This document shows, piece by piece, positions 1 to 5,356 of a stretch of 5,356 nucleotides of DNA. Every line of letters begins with the position of its first letter. Position 1 is the stretch's first letter. The stretch is from a bacterium HR25. GTDB lineage: Bacteria > Chloroflexota > Dehalococcoidia > SM23-28-2 > HRbin24. The DNA lies in NCBI GenBank assembly GCA_002898615.1, contig BEIB01000053.1, forward strand, positions 1 through 5,356, given 5' to 3'. A model generated the notes under the pieces. That model saw only the letters and a list, made by a program, of their open reading frames with translations. It was not told the DNA's origin and ran no database searches. Both the position numbers and the translations under genes were made by a program.

Positions 1-750
1 CGCCGTCGTCCGGCCGCCCACCCCCAGGGGGCCGATGCCCAGAGCGTTCACCCGCTCCAGCAGCTCCCCCTCCAGGGATGCCGCCTCCGGCCAGGGATGG
101 GGCTCTCCCACACGGCGCAGCAGCGCTCTCCGGGCCAGCAACATGGCATACTCTGCCGTCCCGCCGATGCCCACGCCCACGATGATGGGAGGACAGGCGG
201 TGCGGCCTCTCTCCTGCACCGCCTGGACCACCGCCCGCGCCACCTCTGTGCGGCCGGAGTGGCCGGGCAGCAGGAGCAGGCAGCCCGCCCCCTCGCCGCC
301 GGCGCCCCGGGCCATGAGCCTCAGGCGGAGGCGGTCGCCGGGGACTATCTCCGTGTAGACCGCCGGCAGGGGCGCTCCCTCTCCTCCGTCCGGGGCCAGG
401 GGCCAGCGCAACAGGGAGCCCCGCAGGTAGCCCTCCTCCAGGGCGGCTGCCACACCATCCCTGATGGCGTCCTGCAGCGTACCACCCACCAGGTGCACGT
501 CCTGCCCTATCTCGAGGAAGAGGAGGGGCAGGCCGCTGTCCTGGCAGAGGGGAAGCATCTCCCCGCGGGCCGACTCGGCGTTGCGGAGGAGCTGGTCCAG
601 GACGCGGCGGGCCGGGGCTGAGTCCTCCCGGTCTCGGGCCCGGCGCAGGGCCGCTGTCACGTCGTCCGGGAGGAGGCAGGCCGTCTCCACGAAGAGGCGA
701 CGGACCGCCTCCCGCACCCGCTCCACGGGGAGCTCTCTAACGAAGGTCAT
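1..750 (-). CDS. Fe-S hydro-lyase alpha subunit, class I fumarase/tartrate dehydratase type (partial, 3' end cut by window edge)
   Basis: The 250 visible residues read as the N-terminal part of the catalytic alpha subunit of a [4Fe-4S] hydro-lyase (family of TtdA and the N-terminal half of FumA), which adds or removes water on dicarboxylates such as fumarate, tartrate or mesaconate in the cytoplasm. Seen: CQDSG at residues 69-73 (C69 a predicted cluster ligand; Q70 and D71 match the substrate-binding Gln-Asp of class I fumarases), CPPIIVGVGIGGT at 186-198 (C186 the second ligand, 117 residues on, close to the family spacing), and NALGIGPLGVGG at 235-246. The third cysteine would lie roughly 30 residues past the edge; a separate beta subunit is expected downstream. 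The ATG at 750 is 22 bases after the stop of the molybdopterin subunit, with only a poor GGGGG ribosome site, so it is probably co-transcribed. Odd: the usual GGGSEN-like stretch reads GAGGEG (149-154). The family is secure; the substrate is unknown. Confidence 0.9.
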   Translation of the reverse strand, partial: MTFVRELPVERVREAVRRLFVETACLLPDDVTAALRRARDREDSAPARRVLDQLLRNAESARGEMLPLCQDSGLPLLFLEIGQDVHLVGGTLQDAIRDGVAAALEEGYLRGSLLRWPLAPDGGEGAPLPAVYTEIVPGDRLRLRLMARGAGGEGAGCLLLLPGHSGRTEVARAVVQAVQERGRTACPPIIVGVGIGGTAEYAMLLARRALLRRVGEPHPWPEAASLEGELLERVNALGIGPLGVGGRTTA

Positions 751-772
751 AGCTGGCCCCCGGGGATGGGCC

Positions 773-3091
773 TCAGGTGGCCTCCTCCCGAGAGCGCTCC
801 TTCTCCTTCAGGGCCCGCAGCACCCGCTCCGGCGTGAGGGGAAGCTCCCGTATCCGCACCCCTGTGGCGTCCTCGATGGCGTTGGCCAGGGCGGCGGCGA
901 TGCCGGTGGTAGGCCCCTCGCCGAGGCCCTTGGCCCCGTAGGGGCCCTCGGCGTGGGGCACCTCCACGATGACCGGGCTTATGGGTGGCACGTCCTTGCT
1001 GGTGGCCAGCAGATAGTCGCCGAAGGCGGGGTTGAGGAGGCGTCCCTCCTCGTCCAGGACCAGCTCCTCCAGGAGGGCGGCGCTGCAGGCCTGGGCCACT
1101 CCCCCCTCGATCTGGGCCTCGCAGGCGTCGGGGTTGATGCTGCGCCCGGCGTCGTGGACGGAGACCACCCGCAGGACGCGCACCTTGCCGGTCTCCCGGT
1201 CCACCTCCACCTCCACGCCCTGGCTGGTGTAGAGCCAGAAGGCGGTGATGCGGGGCGACTGCCCCGTCTCCAGGTCCAGGGGCCGCGCCCCGGCAGGGAC
1301 GAAGGAGCCGCGGCCCAGGATGGGGCCCATGTCCACGCCCGGCCGCACCGCTGCCAGCTCCCGGAAGGTGAGGTAGCGGTCCGGCACCCCCTTCACGAAG
1401 ACACGGCTCTCCCGCACCTCCAGGTCATCCGGGTGGGCCTCCAGAAGAGCGCTGGCCTTCTTGATAAGCTGCTCCCGGGCGTCTCCGGCCGCCTGGACGA
1501 CGGCGTTCCCCATATGAAAGGTGGAGCGGCTGGAGGAGGTGGAGCGGTCCGGGGGAGTGAAGAGGGTATCGGCGGCCAGCACCTGGACGTCCTCCAGTCG
1601 GGCCCCCAGCGCCTCCGCCGCCATCTGGGCCATCACCGTCCTGGAGCCCTGGCCCATCTCCGTGGTGCTTACCATCACCGTCACCGTGCCGTCATCGTTG
1701 AGGCGGACGAAGGCGGCGGAGCCGGAGGGGGCGACGCTGGACTTGGCGGTGGTGACGATGGCCTTGCCCCGCCCCGGCGGGCGCGGCCTCTCCCACTCCA
1801 TGGCCCGGGCGCAGGCCTCCAGGGCCGCTTTCAGCCCCACGTTGTACAGCACCTCCCCCGTAGCCGTCTCGTCCCCGTCCTTGATAAGGTTGCGCCGTCG
1901 CATCTCCACCGGGTCTATACCCAGGGCGCGGGCGATGCTGTCCATCTGGGACTCGTAGGCGAAGGCCATCTCCATGATGCCGTAGCCCCGGAAGGCCCCC
2001 GTCACCAGCTTGTTGGTGTAGACGCAGTAGCCATCGATCCACTGGTTGGGGATGCGGTAGGGGCCGGTGACGGAGTAGCTGCCGTTGCGGCAGAGGAGGG
2101 GGCCGACGTCGGCGTAGGCGCCGGTGTCCCAGACCACCTCCGCCTGCCGGGCGATGATGGCGCCCTCCCGGGTGACGGCCGTCCGCAGCCGGATGTGGAC
2201 GGCGCCCCGCACCACGGTGGCGCTGAACTCCTCCTCCCGGCTGCACACCAGCTTCACGGGGCGGCCGTCAGTGTGGAGGGCCAGGGCCACCGCCACCGGC
2301 TCCACCTTCAGCCCGTGCTTGCTGCCGAACCCTCCTCCCAGGTAGGGGCAGACTACCCGCACCCGGTGGACGGGCCAGCCCAGGGCGGCGGCCAGGTCGT
2401 CGGCGGCGAACCAGGGCGACTGGTTGCTGCACCAGACGGTGAGCTGCCCCGAGGCCGGCTCGTACTGGGCGATGGCGGCGTGCGGCTCTAGGGGGCAGTG
2501 CTGGATGGGGTGGCTATAGTAGCTGTCCTCGAAGACCTCGTGGGCGGCCCGGAAGGCCGCCTCCACGTCCCCCTTGCGCAGCTTGAAGTGGTTGCAGATG
2601 TTGGTGCCCGGCAGGGGGGTGAAGCTGGGGTCGCGGGCGTACTCCCCCAGGCGGGGGTGGATGAGGGGGGCCTCCGGCCGCATGGCGGCGAAGGGATCCA
2701 GCACCGCCGGCAGGGGCTCGTACTCCACCCGCACCAGCTCCGCCGCCTCGGCGGCGGCGTCCTCGTCCTCGGCGGCGATGGCCACCACCGGCTCCCCCAC
2801 GTAGCGGACGCGCTCTATGGTCAGGAAGGGCTGGTCACGCAGCGCCATGTTGTAGAGATAAGGGGCGTCCCGCCCGGTGACGATGGCGCGCACGCCTGCT
2901 ACCCGGCGGGCAGCGCTGACGTCTATCCCCTTTATGAGGGCGTGGGCCAGGGGAGAGCGCACCACCCGCGCCACCAGCATGCGGGGGAGCTCGATATCGG
3001 CCGTGAAGAGAGCGCGGCCCGTCACCTTCTCCAGGGCGTCCAGCCGCGGCACCCGCTTGCCCACGGACTGGTAGGCGGTCTCCGTCGTCAC
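773..3091 (-). CDS. Molybdopterin-binding catalytic (large) subunit of a xanthine dehydrogenase-family hydroxylase
   Basis: The predicted 772-residue protein is the usual length for a separate large subunit of molybdenum hydroxylases, which insert water-derived oxygen into a C-H bond at a Mo-molybdopterin centre. An a/b hammerhead domain (about 18-130, with VGEPVVAIAAED at 98-109) precedes the Mo-cofactor domains: LEPHAAIA 201-208, GGGFGSKH 252-259, AFRGYG 366-371 with the active-site Arg at 368, EMGQGS 478-483, SRSTFHMGNA 521-530, HDAGRSINP 646-654, QIEGG 660-664, and GAKGLGEGP 719-727, whose E725 matches the catalytic Glu. There is no signal peptide, so it is cytoplasmic. GTG at 3091 is chosen because GGAGGTGA sits just upstream and family N-termini begin here; a longer frame to 3268 only overruns the Fe-S gene. 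It lacks the AYxCSFR loop of form I CO dehydrogenase, and H259 falls where purine-specific enzymes have Glu, arguing against CO or xanthine as substrate. The true substrate is unknown. Confidence 0.95.
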   Translation of the reverse strand: MTTETAYQSVGKRVPRLDALEKVTGRALFTADIELPRMLVARVVRSPLAHALIKGIDVSAARRVAGVRAIVTGRDAPYLYNMALRDQPFLTIERVRYVGEPVVAIAAEDEDAAAEAAELVRVEYEPLPAVLDPFAAMRPEAPLIHPRLGEYARDPSFTPLPGTNICNHFKLRKGDVEAAFRAAHEVFEDSYYSHPIQHCPLEPHAAIAQYEPASGQLTVWCSNQSPWFAADDLAAALGWPVHRVRVVCPYLGGGFGSKHGLKVEPVAVALALHTDGRPVKLVCSREEEFSATVVRGAVHIRLRTAVTREGAIIARQAEVVWDTGAYADVGPLLCRNGSYSVTGPYRIPNQWIDGYCVYTNKLVTGAFRGYGIMEMAFAYESQMDSIARALGIDPVEMRRRNLIKDGDETATGEVLYNVGLKAALEACARAMEWERPRPPGRGKAIVTTAKSSVAPSGSAAFVRLNDDGTVTVMVSTTEMGQGSRTVMAQMAAEALGARLEDVQVLAADTLFTPPDRSTSSSRSTFHMGNAVVQAAGDAREQLIKKASALLEAHPDDLEVRESRVFVKGVPDRYLTFRELAAVRPGVDMGPILGRGSFVPAGARPLDLETGQSPRITAFWLYTSQGVEVEVDRETGKVRVLRVVSVHDAGRSINPDACEAQIEGGVAQACSAALLEELVLDEEGRLLNPAFGDYLLATSKDVPPISPVIVEVPHAEGPYGAKGLGEGPTTGIAAALANAIEDATGVRIRELPLTPERVLRALKEKERSREEAT

Positions 3092-3095
3092 GGCA

Positions 3096-3103
3096 TCACC
3101 TCC
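3096..3103 (-). promoter_or_regulatory. Ribosome binding site for the molybdopterin subunit, overlapping the Fe-S subunit stop codon
   Basis: The minus strand reads GGAGGTGA, its last three bases being the TGA stop of the Fe-S subunit, with the GTG start four bases further on (seven bases from GGAGG). This decides the GTG start at 3091 and suggests coupled translation of the two subunits. An ATG partly overlapping the site is followed after one codon by a stop in its own frame, so it is not a usable start. Confidence 0.8.
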
Positions 3104-3584
3104 GCTGGAGGGCCGCCGCCTCCAGCACCGCCCGCACGATGCGAACGTAGCCCGTGCAGCGGCACAGGTTGCCGGCCAGGGCCTGGCGCACCTCCTCCTC
3201 TGTGGGGCTGGCGTTCTCCTCCAGCAGCGCCCTGGCGACGAGGAGGATGCCGGGGGTGCAGAAGCCACACTGCACGGCGTGGTGCTTGATGAAGGCCTCT
3301 TGGAGGGGATGGAGGCCGTCTGGCGGCCTCCCCAGGCCGGCCACCGTCGTGATCTCGCGGCCGACGGCGTCCATCGCCAGCAGGAGGCAGGAGAGGACGG
3401 GCACGCCGTCCAGAAGGACAGTGCAGGCGCCGCAACTGGCTGACTCGCACCCCTCCTTGACGCCTATGCGTCCCACCTGCTGGCGGAGGACATCCACCAG
3501 GAAGTGATGGGGGCGCACCGTCACCTCCACCTCCTCCCCGTCCACCCGTAGCGTGATGAGCTGTCTCCCCGAGGGCGACGTCAT
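3096..3584 (-). CDS. Two-[2Fe-2S] iron-sulfur (small) subunit of the molybdenum hydroxylase
   Basis: This 162-residue protein is the electron-transfer subunit linking the Mo centre to FAD. The N-terminal plant-type ferredoxin fold (about 8-85) carries C46, C51, C54 and C66 in GCESASCGACTV plus a downstream VLSC; the C-terminal helical domain carries C106 and C109 in QCGFCTPG and C141 and C143 in NLCRCTGY. All eight cluster ligands are therefore present, and the length is normal for CoxS/XdhC-type small subunits. The ATG at 3584 is supported by AGGAGGT four bases upstream. The gene lies nine bases after the FAD-subunit stop and four bases before the large-subunit start, as expected for subunits made together. 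Nothing in it points to a particular substrate. No Tat signal is seen, so the enzyme is probably cytoplasmic rather than periplasmic. Confidence 0.97.
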   Translation of the reverse strand: MTSPSGRQLITLRVDGEEVEVTVRPHHFLVDVLRQQVGRIGVKEGCESASCGACTVLLDGVPVLSCLLLAMDAVGREITTVAGLGRPPDGLHPLQEAFIKHHAVQCGFCTPGILLVARALLEENASPTEEEVRQALAGNLCRCTGYVRIVRAVLEAAALQRR

Positions 3585-3588
3585 GACG

Positions 3589-3596
3589 ACCTCCTA
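3589..3596 (-). promoter_or_regulatory. Ribosome binding site for the Fe-S subunit, overlapping the FAD-subunit stop codon
   Basis: The minus strand reads TAGGAGGT: the TAG is the stop of the FAD subunit and AGGAGGT is a near-perfect Shine-Dalgarno sequence four bases before the ATG at 3584. The same stop-within-ribosome-site arrangement recurs at the next junction, which suggests translational coupling to keep subunit amounts matched. Confidence 0.8.
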
Positions 3597-4445
3597 GCTG
3601 GCCAGGGCCTCGCCGAGGGCGCGTCGGAGCACCACTCCCACCAGGTGGCGACGGTAGTCGGCCGAGGCGCGGTAGTCGGAGGGTGGAGCGGCGCTCTCCA
3701 TGGCGGCCTCGCTGGCCCGGGCCAGGGCTTCGGGCGTCAGGGGCTGCCCCTGGAGGGCCGCCTCCGCCGCCCCGGACCGGGCCGGCAGCGGCCCCGCTCC
3801 CACCAGGGCCACCCGTGCCTCATGACAGACGCCATCGGCCAGGCGCAGGGCCACGGCGGCCGCCGCCAGAGGGCGGTCGAAGGCCTCCCTCAGAGTGAAG
3901 CGAGCGTAGGCGAGGCGCAGGCCGGGGGGCGGCGCCGGTATGGCGATGGCGGTGGCCAGCTCCCCTGGCGCCAGGGCGTGGCGGTAGGGCGCCTGGGACA
4001 CCTCCCCCACCGGCAGGGAGCGCTCTCCCTCGGGCCCCCGCACCGTCAGCGTCGCCCCCAGGACGGCCAGGAGGGGCACCAGGTCGCTATCGGGGAGGGC
4101 GCTGGTCACGTTCCCCACCAGGGTGGCCATGTTGCGGACCAGGGGCGAGGCGACGGTCCGGACCGTCCGCCATAGGACGGGGAGGGCGCTCGCCACCTCT
4201 GTGCTGCGCTCCAGGGCGCGCAGGGTGACGCCGGCACCTACGAAGAGGCTTCCGTCCGTCACTCGCAGGCCGTCCAGGCCGGGCAGGCAGTGGAGGCCGA
4301 TGACTACCTTCGGTCGCAGGAGGCCCCGGCGGACGGCCACCATGACGGTGCAGCCCCCCATCTTGGCCACCGCCTCCGGGCCGTAGTCCCGGGAGAGGCG
4401 CATGGCCTCCTCAAGGCTCCGGGGGACGATGTATGCGAACGCCAT
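3594..4445 (-). CDS. FAD-binding (medium) subunit of the molybdenum hydroxylase
   Basis: This 283-residue protein matches the CoxM-type FAD subunit, which takes electrons from the [2Fe-2S] clusters and passes them to NAD or another acceptor. The N-terminus (FAYIVPRSLEEAM) is the usual family opening and supports the ATG at 4445, although no clear Shine-Dalgarno precedes it. The first FAD loop is MGGCTVMVAVRRG (29-41), where relatives usually have AGGT(D/H); the second is ATLVGNV (107-113), where relatives usually have TIGGN; ALPDSDLVP (116-124) follows. The C-terminal domain shows FTLREAFDRPLAAAA (183-197) and ADYRRHLVGVVLRRAL (262-277). There is no cysteine-rich insertion such as the [4Fe-4S] loop of 4-hydroxybenzoyl-CoA reductase, which argues against that enzyme. 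It is the first gene of the M-S-L cluster and lies downstream of a candidate promoter. The two altered FAD loops are unusual but conservative enough that binding is still likely. Confidence 0.93.
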   Translation of the reverse strand: MAFAYIVPRSLEEAMRLSRDYGPEAVAKMGGCTVMVAVRRGLLRPKVVIGLHCLPGLDGLRVTDGSLFVGAGVTLRALERSTEVASALPVLWRTVRTVASPLVRNMATLVGNVTSALPDSDLVPLLAVLGATLTVRGPEGERSLPVGEVSQAPYRHALAPGELATAIAIPAPPPGLRLAYARFTLREAFDRPLAAAAVALRLADGVCHEARVALVGAGPLPARSGAAEAALQGQPLTPEALARASEAAMESAAPPSDYRASADYRRHLVGVVLRRALGEALAS

Positions 4446-4458
4446 GGAATGAGGGACG

Positions 4459-4491
4459 GCGGCCCCGGGTAGGCCCTCTACCGCTGGCCGC
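4459..4491 (-). promoter_or_regulatory. Imperfect hairpin in the predicted 5' leader of the Mo-hydroxylase operon
   Basis: On the minus strand a six-base-pair outer stem (GCGGCC with GGCCGC) encloses a 3x3 internal loop, a five-base-pair inner stem (GGTAG with CTACC) and a five-base loop. The structure would begin about where the predicted promoter starts its transcript and ends 13 bases before the ATG of the FAD subunit. It could stabilise the mRNA or affect initiation; there is no U-tract, so it is a poor candidate for an intrinsic terminator. In GC-rich DNA such pairings can arise by chance. Confidence 0.3.
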
Positions 4492-4495
4492 TCCT

Positions 4496-4525
4496 ACAGT
4501 AGTGGCCGAAGAGATGGGCTGTCAA
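4496..4525 (-). promoter_or_regulatory. Candidate sigma-70-type promoter for the Mo-hydroxylase operon
   Basis: On the minus strand a perfect -35 hexamer TTGACA (4525-4520) is followed after 18 bases by TACTGT (4501-4496), which keeps the first, second and last bases of the -10 consensus. The start site would fall near 4489, giving a leader of about 45 bases before the ATG at 4445. Its position in the only sizeable intergenic gap, just before the three-subunit cluster, fits. A full TTGACA is notable in DNA this GC-rich, but the -10 is weak, so this remains a prediction. Confidence 0.5.
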
Positions 4526-4530
4526 GCGCC

Positions 4531-4547
4531 CGCCTCAGGCGGAGGCG
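4531..4547 (-). terminator. Small hairpin across the hydrolase stop codon, possible weak terminator
   Basis: CGCCTC and GAGGCG form a perfect six-base-pair stem with a five-base loop, spanning the TGA stop of the alpha/beta-hydrolase. No U-tract follows; the next bases lead straight into the TTGACA hexamer. It could weakly end hydrolase transcription or protect its 3' end, but it overlaps coding sequence and may be chance in GC-rich DNA. Confidence 0.2.
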
Positions 4548-5356
4548 AGGAGGGAGCGCAGGCGCGCCGCCACCACGTCCGCCCCCTCCGGCGCCAGGAC
4601 TATGGTGTAGTGGTTGACGCCCGGCACCGTCTCCTCCTCCAGGCGGGGCTGCACGGAGCGCCAGTGCGCCACCGCCTCGTCGGAGATGAGGGGCTGCGGC
4701 TGGTCCAGGAGGCCGCGGGGCGCCCGCAGGAGGAGCAGCTGACAGCGCACCTGGGCCAGGCAGCCCCGCACCTCGGGGTTGACGAGGAGGTCGGCGCCGT
4801 CCTCTCGCACCGCCTCCTCTCTCACCCGGGAGCGGAGGGCCGGCGGCTCTCCCTCCAGGTCGTACTCCAGGTAGCGCTGGATGTAATCGTTCCAGTAGGG
4901 GCCGACACCGGGGTGCTGCCGCCAGAAGTCCAGATAGGCCTGACGGGACTCGAAGGTGAGGCGGAGCCGCTGGATGGACGGCCCCAGGACGGCGTCCAGG
5001 TGGGCCTGGACGTCCACGTTCTCGGGGACGGGGAGGGGTATGCCGCCGTCCACCAGCAGCACGGCGCTGACCCGCTGGGGGTAGCGGGCGGCCATGAGGG
5101 CGGCCACGTAGCCCCCCATGGAGTGGCCGGCCACCACCGCCCGCCCGATGCCCAGGTGGTCCATGAGGGAGAGGCAGTCCTCCACGTGGGTGGCCATGCC
5201 GTAGGGGCCAGGGAGGCGGCCGCTGGCCCCTCTCCCCCGCAGGTCAGGGGCGATGACCTGGGCCTGCCCGGCCAGCCTCTCCGCCACCGACCACCAGGAG
5301 GCGTGGGAGCCGGTGATGCCGTGGATGGCCAGGACCGGCGCCCCCTCCTCGCCCCA
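4535..5356 (-). CDS. Alpha/beta-hydrolase fold protein (partial, 5' end beyond window edge)
   Basis: The frame stays open to the right edge, giving 273 visible residues; an internal GTG at 5287 is not the start, because the preceding codons encode the conserved VLAIHGITGS strand and oxyanion-hole loop (HGITGS, visible residues 12-17). Next come APDLRGRGASG (about 36-46) and the nucleophile elbow GHSMGG with Ser at visible residue 79. The likely acid is the Asp in RGLLDQP (about 218), and the catalytic His is in VNHYT (about 249). The triad appears complete and the fold lacks only a short N-terminus. Such enzymes hydrolyse esters, lactones, C-C bonds of ring-cleavage products or epoxides; the cap region (roughly 105-190) does not identify the substrate. 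It lies 89 bases upstream of the Mo-hydroxylase cluster on the same strand, with a candidate promoter between, so it may be a separate unit or share read-through. A role in the same pathway is inference only. Confidence 0.9.
   Translation of the reverse strand, partial: WGEEGAPVLAIHGITGSHASWWSVAERLAGQAQVIAPDLRGRGASGRLPGPYGMATHVEDCLSLMDHLGIGRAVVAGHSMGGYVAALMAARYPQRVSAVLLVDGGIPLPVPENVDVQAHLDAVLGPSIQRLRLTFESRQAYLDFWRQHPGVGPYWNDYIQRYLEYDLEGEPPALRSRVREEAVREDGADLLVNPEVRGCLAQVRCQLLLLRAPRGLLDQPQPLISDEAVAHWRSVQPRLEEETVPGVNHYTIVLAPEGADVVAARLRSLLASA

Noticed and set aside
318..333. Sixteen bases (gcctcaggcggaggcg) repeated at 4532-4547
   Set aside because: One copy is in-frame coding sequence for an Arg/Leu-rich segment and the other spans the hydrolase stop codon. 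The bases are low-complexity GC-rich and no further copy or mobile-element context was seen, so chance is likely.
464..2491. A 675-codon open frame on the plus strand opposite the molybdopterin subunit
   Set aside because: It is the antisense shadow of a confidently identified gene; GC-rich codon usage suppresses stop codons on the opposite strand. Its product is low-complexity Gly/His/Ala/Pro-rich with no recognisable domain.
3092..3268. N-terminal extension of the molybdopterin subunit by 59 residues
   Set aside because: The extension would overlap the Fe-S gene in another frame and is Arg/Ala/Pro/Cys-rich with no family similarity, while GTG at 3091 has a strong ribosome site and the normal family start.
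2498..3289. A 263-codon plus-strand open frame across the start of the molybdopterin subunit and the Fe-S gene
   Set aside because: Same antisense effect; it spans two real minus-strand genes and shows no motif or convincing ribosome site.
773..4445. Carbon monoxide dehydrogenase (coxMSL) identity
   Set aside because: The M-S-L gene order fits, but the large subunit lacks the AYxCSFR active-site loop of form I enzymes and has AFRGYG instead.
3594..4445. 4-hydroxybenzoyl-CoA reductase FAD subunit
   Set aside because: That subunit has an inserted cysteine-rich loop for an additional [4Fe-4S] cluster; here only three scattered cysteines are present and there is no insertion.
4535..5287. Hydrolase gene starting at the GTG at 5287
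   Set aside because: The same frame continues without a stop to the window edge and encodes the conserved HGITGS oxyanion-hole segment, so the true start is outside the window.

Overview
This is a GC-rich bacterial window in which all five protein-coding genes lie on the minus strand, so transcription runs from right to left. The high GC content and the compact, Shine-Dalgarno-led genes would fit a high-GC bacterium, for example a GC-rich Chloroflexota or an actinobacterium. No taxonomic marker is visible, so this is only a guess. No RNA gene, mobile element, CRISPR array or long non-coding stretch was found; the longest intergenic gap is 89 bases.

Layout in transcription order: (i) an alpha/beta-hydrolase, whose N-terminus lies beyond the right edge, ends at 4535. 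(ii) An 89-base gap (4446-4534) holds a consensus -35 hexamer with a plausible -10, followed by an imperfect hairpin that would sit at the start of the transcript. (iii) A tightly packed cluster encodes a three-subunit molybdenum hydroxylase of the xanthine dehydrogenase/CO dehydrogenase superfamily. Its order is FAD subunit (4445-3594), two-[2Fe-2S] subunit (3584-3096), molybdopterin catalytic subunit (3091-773), the order known as M-S-L. Both internal junctions have a ribosome binding site overlapping the preceding stop codon. (iv) After a 22-base gap comes the alpha subunit of a class I (Fe-S) fumarase/tartrate dehydratase-type hydro-lyase (750 to beyond position 1), cut by the left edge.

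Electrons from substrate hydroxylation at the molybdenum centre of the large subunit would pass through the two [2Fe-2S] clusters of the small subunit to FAD in the medium subunit. The catalytic glutamate (E725) and the active-site arginine motif AFRGYG are present. The CO-dehydrogenase form I signature loop is absent, and the position that binds purines in true xanthine dehydrogenases appears to be His instead of Glu. The enzyme is therefore probably a hydroxylase of an unidentified aromatic, N-heterocyclic or aldehyde-like substrate. A hydrolase upstream and a hydro-lyase co-directional downstream suggest a catabolic module (hydroxylation, hydrolysis, hydration/dehydration of a small dicarboxylate), but the substrate cannot be read from the sequence. 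The most notable points are the Mo-hydroxylase/hydro-lyase gene pairing and departures from usual family motifs in the hydro-lyase, the FAD subunit and the catalytic subunit.
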